Shown here piece by piece: positions 42,740 through 47,221 of a DNA stretch of 47,221 nucleotides; position 1 is the first letter of the stretch, and every line of letters begins with the position of its first letter. The notes beneath the pieces were generated by a model, which made no database searches, had not been told where the DNA came from, and worked only from the letters and a program-made list of their open reading frames with translations. The stretch comes from Candidatus Acidiferrales bacterium (GTDB taxonomy: Bacteria > Acidobacteriota > Terriglobia > Acidiferrales > UBA7541): assembly GCA_030038275.1 (NCBI GenBank), contig JASHPG010000204.1, forward strand, positions 1-47,221, read 5' to 3'. A program made the translations under genes and the position numbers.

Positions 42740-43050
42740 GAGATCTCACCCCGCCTGAGTGTCGCTTCGCTGACGGACAGGTTGCCCGGCTGGACGTCAC
42801 GATGGAGCGTGTTTTTGGCATGGGCCGCCAATACATCCGCAAGTTCCGTGGAGGCTTCCAGCAGGCCTTCAAAACGAGCGGAACCTTGCGCGCCCTTCGC
42901 TACGCCGCCGGGAAGGAACTTCAACGCGACATAGCCATGCAGCCGAAGGTCTTCGGCTTCGTACGCCACACCCCGCCTGCTACCGCTGCGCATTCCCAGG
43001 ATACTGTCGTGGGAAACAGTACGGCCAATGAACGGGTCAGATTCGGGCAC
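42733..43050 (-). pseudogene. Decayed Ser/Thr kinase fragment with internal deletion
   Basis: A 105-codon remnant of a fourth kinase. The N-lobe start is recognisable (GMRSGSRRGVAYEAEDLRLH for a glycine loop, then VALKFLPGGVAKGAQGSARF with the ATP-binding Lys), but it jumps straight to LADVLAAHAKNTLHRDVQPGN. That leaves out about 60 residues of helix C, hinge and helix D. The catalytic-loop Lys is Gln (HRDVQPGN). It ends at a stop 7 bases inside the kinase 3 start, without a DFG motif or C-lobe. It cannot be a working kinase. Confidence 0.75.
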
Positions 43051-43366
43051 GGGCCTTTATCGTAGTCCGCAGCACCAAGCCAGTCAATTATTGTCAATTG
43101 CCTTAGCCAACTCTTTTGGAAGTCCACCTCCGCGCAGGTCCGCGATCTATACGTGCCGGAGGTTGGCAACGGCGACCAATAACGGATTGTGGAAAATGTA
43201 GACGGACTGGAACGCGGCAGGGGTTCAAAGAGCGCCCGGTAAGTGCGCAAGTTGGTGGTGAAGCTGGCAGGCCACGGTTTCTGAATCGATGCTGATGAAG
43301 GTTGCGTAACGCGGAAGTCGCTCGACACGGATTGGAGACAGGCAGCGTCGAAATAAGGACTGTCGA
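43051..43366. other. Gap between the kinase remnant and the TonB receptor gene
   Basis: A 316-base stretch with no gene I can support. Open frames here (for example minus-strand 42921-43328) have no family features and an odd amino-acid make-up, so I treat them as chance. It probably contains degraded sequence on the boundary of the kinase array. No terminator is evident downstream of the receptor gene, whose stop is at 43367. Confidence 0.5.
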
Positions 43367-46318
43367 TCAGAAACTGAAGGCCGCCTGTAAATAGATTTGC
43401 CGATTAGCAGAATTCGTCGAAAACGATCCACCGGCAAGCGCGTTTGGGACACCGAAGAAAGGCGAAGCAATCGCCTGAGGGTTTTCCGCCGTGGGAGGAC
43501 TGAGCACGCCCGACGGAGTCGCCGGGTTGACGTGATTGAAAACGTTTCGCGCGTTGACGCTCAACGTCACGTTGTATTTCCTGCTGGTTGAGCGGGAGTT
43601 TGCACCAAAGAACCCTCGGGCGCCTCCTGAAAACGGATTTCGCGCACCGCCTCTTCCACCGCCGCGCCCCCCACCTCCAAAGTTAGCCGATCCTCCCGAA
43701 CCCTCTCCCCAACCGAACGTTTTGGTCAACCGCAGGTTCAGCGTGAATCGGCCCGGTCCCGTCAGATAATCAAACGGGACGGGCGTGGATCCGGGAGGCG
43801 GAACCGTGTTGAAGGAACCGATACCTGGTATCGTCACGATGTCCGGGCCCGTAGCGCCATTCGCGAACGACGGCCTTTGATTAAACTGTCCGCTCCCAAT
43901 GAGGTCCTGACTCAAGGTGATGTTGTACGGATAGCCGGAGCTCGCGATCATGAACGGACTGAGCTGGAGATCGTAGGGCAATCCGATCGTACCACCGAGG
44001 AAAAATCGATTACGTACATCGTAGGGTGACCGTCCGTAGTCCTCAAGCAAATTATTCGGGTTCGATGGAAAATCGGTGGCTGCCGATGTGTCGCTATTCG
44101 CGTACGTCAACGTGTAGTAGCTAAAGAGCATCAACCTTGCGCCCGCACGCACGGTGGTTTGCACGAACAGTTGATTCTCCCGATAGATTCCCGCGGACTG
44201 AAACTGATAAATGTTTTCGAAATCGGGGTTGGGTCGTAGCCCGAGTGAAGAACTTGAATAGTAGGGGTAGGTGTAGGTATCTAGGGCTGGAATGTTGATG
44301 TTGTTCGTCAGCAATTGATCGCCACCGCGCGAATTCAAGTAAGACACTGAAAGGTTCGCGAATTTGGTTAACTGCTGTTCGAGGCTGACGGCGGTTTGCA
44401 CGACGTAGGGCGCGCGCAGCTTCGTTGGCTGGTAAACGGACGGCGGTACCGGTTCGGTGGGCATGATCTGTGGATAGAAACTAGGGTCTGGGTAAATATA
44501 CTGCGCCTGCAGAATTCCATTCATGCGCTCTTCCTGCAGGACGTAGCTCGATTCGAAGCGGTCGTAAAAAATCCCGAATCCCGCCCGCAATACGGTTTGA
44601 GGAGCGTTATGGCGCTTGTTGAATCCCCACGCCAGACCGAGCCGCGGTGCCCAGTCGGCATGGTCGCTGATGTCATTCTGCGATTCAAACCGCAATCCGT
44701 AGCTCAAGGTCAAGTTCGAAAGCGCACGCCAGTCGTCCTCGACGTAAGCGCCGACATCGACCTCCGAAATTCGTACCCAGGGATTCCCCGGAATTGACGC
44801 CGTGGGTCCGGCTGTCAACAAAAACTGACTGGCCGTTTGCGCTCCTGTTTCCAATCCCAACTGATAGGCCTGTATCGATGGGAAAAAGTACTCTCCATTG
44901 AAACCTTCCGTCGAGAAGTTCGAGTCCGTTACGCCGCGCAACCGTGCTCCAAACTTCGTGAAGTGTTTTCCGTGCTGGATCGACGTATAGTTTTGCAATT
45001 CGTAATGATTCGTGGTATCGAGCACCGTCCCGGTACTGCTTCCGCCCCCGTTGAAGGCCCCCTGGACGACTAGAGAAATAGCGGTGCTCAGCGGGTACTC
45101 GTTCGTGCCGTCGCGCAAGTATTGAAAATTCGTTTCATTTACGACATTCGGGCCGATCGTCTGCGTGTCGCTGGCCTGCACCGTGTCTTCCGTCGTTAGG
45201 GTGTTATAACCCTGTGATGGCAGCGTGAAACCGCCGATGCCATCGTTTTTCTGATTGTCGCGATAATACTGGTAGCGCACCGACAAGGTGTTTGTCGGAG
45301 TCAACTGATAGTCGAACCGCGCCCCCAGATTGTCCCGGGTGCGCGGGTTGGGCACGGCCGCGCTGAAAGGAACGATCTGGAAGGCCGGATTCAGCGTCTC
45401 GGCACTCACGATTGACAAGTCGTTGATATCCCGCACGTCCGCATCAAGAAAAATCGACGCCTTCTTGCTAAGAGGACCACTCAAGTCTCCGCTGTACTGA
45501 GTTGAATAGTACGGGGGATAGCCCGACGTTGCGGTCTCCTGTCGAAAATAGGGATTTTTCGAATTGAAAGCCGAATCATTCCCGTTGACGGCGAATCGAC
45601 CGTGCCATTTGTCCGTGCCTGGTTTCGTGAAGATTTCTACGCGACCGTATCCAACCTTGTCGTACTCTGCGGAGAATGGGTTTTGGTTGATGCGAATTTC
45701 TCGAATCGCTGATTTCGGTGGCAACTGCCCCGCCGTGAAACCATCAATATAAAATTGCCCGCCATTGGGTCCGGCCGAAGGTCCGGCGAGCGCCGAAAGG
45801 TCGCTTTGAAGTTCGTCGGGATCGTCCGGCAGGGCGTCTAGTTCCTTTCCTGAAATTACGATCGCCCCGGCGTTGTTTTCGGGATTCACGCTTAAGGTCG
45901 GTGCGTTTCCCGAAATGGTCACGCGCTGCTGCTCTTCCTCGATCAGCAGGTTAATCTTCAGCTCCTGGATTTTACCGGCCGTCACATTCACCTCCTCCTT
46001 GTATGTGGCGAACCCAGGAGCAGTGATCTGAACGGTGTATTTCCCGGGAGCAAGACCACTCGACACAAAATCTCCGTCGCGGTTGGTCTTCGTGCCATGC
46101 TGAGTGCCGGCGGGGGAAATCACGGTTACCGAGGCGTTCGGCACCACAGCCCCCATCGGGTCGAACACTTGACCGCGAATAGAGCCGGACGTTTGCCCGC
46201 GAAGGCAGGGCGCTGTGGTGACGGCGATTAAAAACAGCGCTGAGATCGAGAAGAAGCGTGAAAGTCTTCCGATGATTCCTTTGGGAAAAGTGGATTTAAG
46301 GTCGAGCCCTGCGGTCAT
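43367..46318 (-). CDS. TonB-dependent receptor, Oar-like, with carboxypeptidase-regulatory domain
   Basis: A 983-residue outer-membrane transporter. A signal sequence (about residues 1-42, ending LRGQ) leads to a carboxypeptidase-regulatory-like beta domain (about 45-125: GSIRGQVFDPMGAVVPNASV, then YTVQITAPGF). Next comes a plug-like region with FYIDGFTAGQLPPKSAIREI and YDKVGYGRVEIFTKPGT, and a beta-barrel ending in Phe (QIYLQAAFSF). One loop near residue 880 is glycine-rich (GGGGRGGGRGGARNPF). Receptors of this type dominate acidobacterial outer membranes and may import plant or microbial polymers; no ligand can be read from sequence. Its ATG overlaps the stop of the DUF5666 gene (ATGA). Confidence 0.93.
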   Translation of the reverse strand: MTAGLDLKSTFPKGIIGRLSRFFSISALFLIAVTTAPCLRGQTSGSIRGQVFDPMGAVVPNASVTVISPAGTQHGTKTNRDGDFVSSGLAPGKYTVQITAPGFATYKEEVNVTAGKIQELKINLLIEEEQQRVTISGNAPTLSVNPENNAGAIVISGKELDALPDDPDELQSDLSALAGPSAGPNGGQFYIDGFTAGQLPPKSAIREIRINQNPFSAEYDKVGYGRVEIFTKPGTDKWHGRFAVNGNDSAFNSKNPYFRQETATSGYPPYYSTQYSGDLSGPLSKKASIFLDADVRDINDLSIVSAETLNPAFQIVPFSAAVPNPRTRDNLGARFDYQLTPTNTLSVRYQYYRDNQKNDGIGGFTLPSQGYNTLTTEDTVQASDTQTIGPNVVNETNFQYLRDGTNEYPLSTAISLVVQGAFNGGGSSTGTVLDTTNHYELQNYTSIQHGKHFTKFGARLRGVTDSNFSTEGFNGEYFFPSIQAYQLGLETGAQTASQFLLTAGPTASIPGNPWVRISEVDVGAYVEDDWRALSNLTLSYGLRFESQNDISDHADWAPRLGLAWGFNKRHNAPQTVLRAGFGIFYDRFESSYVLQEERMNGILQAQYIYPDPSFYPQIMPTEPVPPSVYQPTKLRAPYVVQTAVSLEQQLTKFANLSVSYLNSRGGDQLLTNNINIPALDTYTYPYYSSSSLGLRPNPDFENIYQFQSAGIYRENQLFVQTTVRAGARLMLFSYYTLTYANSDTSAATDFPSNPNNLLEDYGRSPYDVRNRFFLGGTIGLPYDLQLSPFMIASSGYPYNITLSQDLIGSGQFNQRPSFANGATGPDIVTIPGIGSFNTVPPPGSTPVPFDYLTGPGRFTLNLRLTKTFGWGEGSGGSANFGGGGRGGGRGGARNPFSGGARGFFGANSRSTSRKYNVTLSVNARNVFNHVNPATPSGVLSPPTAENPQAIASPFFGVPNALAGGSFSTNSANRQIYLQAAFSF

Positions 46319-47221
46319 TGACTGTTATCATCCCCGCCCATCGCCGGTGCACCACCGAGGTTCCATGGCGACAAAGTCATTTCCTGACTGCTGGGCGCTG
46401 CGGCTAAGATCGGTTCAACACCCCCAAGCACCGTAATCGCGGTGACTTCTCCCGCTTCAGTGCCTTCCGTCGCGACGACCAGCACCGCTTCGCCCGGGTG
46501 GAAATCCGTAATAGCGGCCGGCGGAATTCGACTCACTAGCTGCTGCAAGTCTGTCCCTTGTCCCCCACGCGTCCGTCCGGGAAAACGCGTCTGCTCTTGC
46601 GCGGTTTCGCCCGGCCGTTTTTCGCCTCCACTCGCATTCGAGCTAGTTGTACCAGCCGCCGCGCGTTTGAATCGGAACGCGAGCCGTTGTGCCAGCTCTA
46701 TAGGTAGAATCCTCAGCTCCGACTGGTCAATAACATGAACTGTCGCCGGTTTCTTCGACACGAGATCTTTAACCGTAATTGTTCGTGCGCCAACATCCGT
46801 TCCTAAAATAGTTCCGGCTATATTTCGGAAAGTTCCCGAAACTATTTCGTCCGCCGTAAACTGAGTCCCATCGGGGCTTGCGGTCCCACGCGCACGGAGT
46901 TGATCCCCAGGCTTGATGGCCCCGATTCCCGACGGTTCGGCGTCGTCAAAGAGGATCGAATTAGGAGCATAGCGCCGCAGGATCGTATTCTTCGTTACGT
47001 AGACAGTCATAGATTTTGTTCTTCCAGCCTCGATGACGGACGCCAAGATCGTTCCATTGCTCGCATTGACGCTCTTGACTAATCCCCCGATGCCTTTCTG
47101 CCATGCCGTCCTTTCCTGCTCCCGCCGGGCTTGCAGATCCGAATGGCTCATGGCAATAATTCCGATTGCCGTGAACGACTTTCCGTCCGCCGACGCCTCT
47201 CCTCGCACGAAAATCCGGTCG
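46315..47221 (-). CDS. DUF5666-type beta-repeat protein, N-terminus beyond window
   Basis: A partial gene of at least 302 codons; its 5' end lies past the right edge. The frame remains open at 47221, and its first visible residues (DRIFVRGEASADGKSFTA) continue the domain. The protein is built of beta-rich repeats of the DUF5666 type: GLVKSVNASNGTILASVI with LRRYAPNSI, and GDQLRARGTASPDGTQFTAD with IAGTILGTDVGARTITVKDL, followed by a disordered Gly/Arg-rich segment and ILVLxx-like strands. DUF5666 proteins resemble OB-fold-like small domains of unknown role. The stop overlaps the receptor start by 4 bases, which suggests a shared task at the outer membrane. Confidence 0.8.
   Translation of the reverse strand, partial: DRIFVRGEASADGKSFTAIGIIAMSHSDLQARREQERTAWQKGIGGLVKSVNASNGTILASVIEAGRTKSMTVYVTKNTILRRYAPNSILFDDAEPSGIGAIKPGDQLRARGTASPDGTQFTADEIVSGTFRNIAGTILGTDVGARTITVKDLVSKKPATVHVIDQSELRILPIELAQRLAFRFKRAAAGTTSSNASGGEKRPGETAQEQTRFPGRTRGGQGTDLQQLVSRIPPAAITDFHPGEAVLVVATEGTEAGEVTAITVLGGVEPILAAAPSSQEMTLSPWNLGGAPAMGGDDNSQ

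Noticed and set aside
42921-43328. Minus-strand frame of 135 codons beside the kinase remnant
   Set aside because: It overlaps the kinase fragment in another frame, is Ser/Pro/Thr-rich, and matches no family I know.
1-47221. CRISPR arrays, tRNA and rRNA genes
   Set aside because: No regularly spaced direct repeats, cloverleaf-like segments with tRNA box motifs, or rRNA sequence were noticed on reading; an RNA search program was not available.

Overview
The window looks like a chromosomal segment of a GC-rich acidobacterium (Acidobacteriota), probably from the soil Koribacter/Sulfotelmatobacter side of the phylum. This rests on gene families rather than rRNA. It carries a VWFA-related secreted protein of the acidobacterial type, tandem PknB-like kinases fused to C-terminal TolB/PD40-type beta-propellers, an Oar-like TonB-dependent receptor with an N-terminal carboxypeptidase-regulatory domain, a PadR regulator paired with a permease-prefix membrane protein, and a conserved scpA-scpB-rluB neighbourhood. 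I saw no tRNA, rRNA, CRISPR array or intact transposase.

Layout, left to right. Positions 1-5.3 kb hold envelope stress genes (YtxH), a NUDIX hydrolase, a LytTR response regulator, a TrpS with two unusual features (a predicted Fe-S cysteine motif and an extra internal segment), an ABM monooxygenase and scpA-scpB. From 5.4 to 11.7 kb come the VWFA protein, an RluB-type pseudouridine synthase whose catalytic Asp is Glu, a luciferase-like oxidoreductase, a zinc-ribbon methyltransferase and a DUF481 barrel. From 11.7 to 16.6 kb are a TonB-DUF2059 fusion, the PadR pair with a clear palindromic operator, tsaD, galU and an FmdB zinc ribbon. From 16.7 to 22.7 kb are a copper ATPase with TlpA and an HMA-fold-like small protein, then a glycosyltransferase overlapping two tandem PTPS/QueD-like genes and folE.

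From 22.8 to 25.6 kb lies the classic rpsO-pnp pair, closed by a strong terminator. From 25.8 to 31.8 kb, on the minus strand, a cell-wall recycling operon runs GH3/NagZ-beta-lactamase fusion, murQ, murA and a secreted hypothetical protein. Three small plus-strand genes of unknown role follow. From 34 to 43 kb there is a minus-strand array of three kinase-propeller genes plus a decayed fourth. One is split by a frameshift, and one seems to be a mosaic of its two neighbours and carries a palindrome-containing in-frame insert. From 43.4 kb to the right edge, a DUF5666-type gene (cut by the window edge) overlaps the TonB-dependent receptor gene.

The most notable themes are coding sequences that have accepted in-frame inserts (trpS, kinase 1, perhaps copA), recombination within the kinase array, enzymes with altered catalytic residues (RluB, the second PTPS), and translationally coupled gene pairs that hint at functional partnerships (DUF5666 with the TonB receptor; PadR with the prefix-domain membrane protein).
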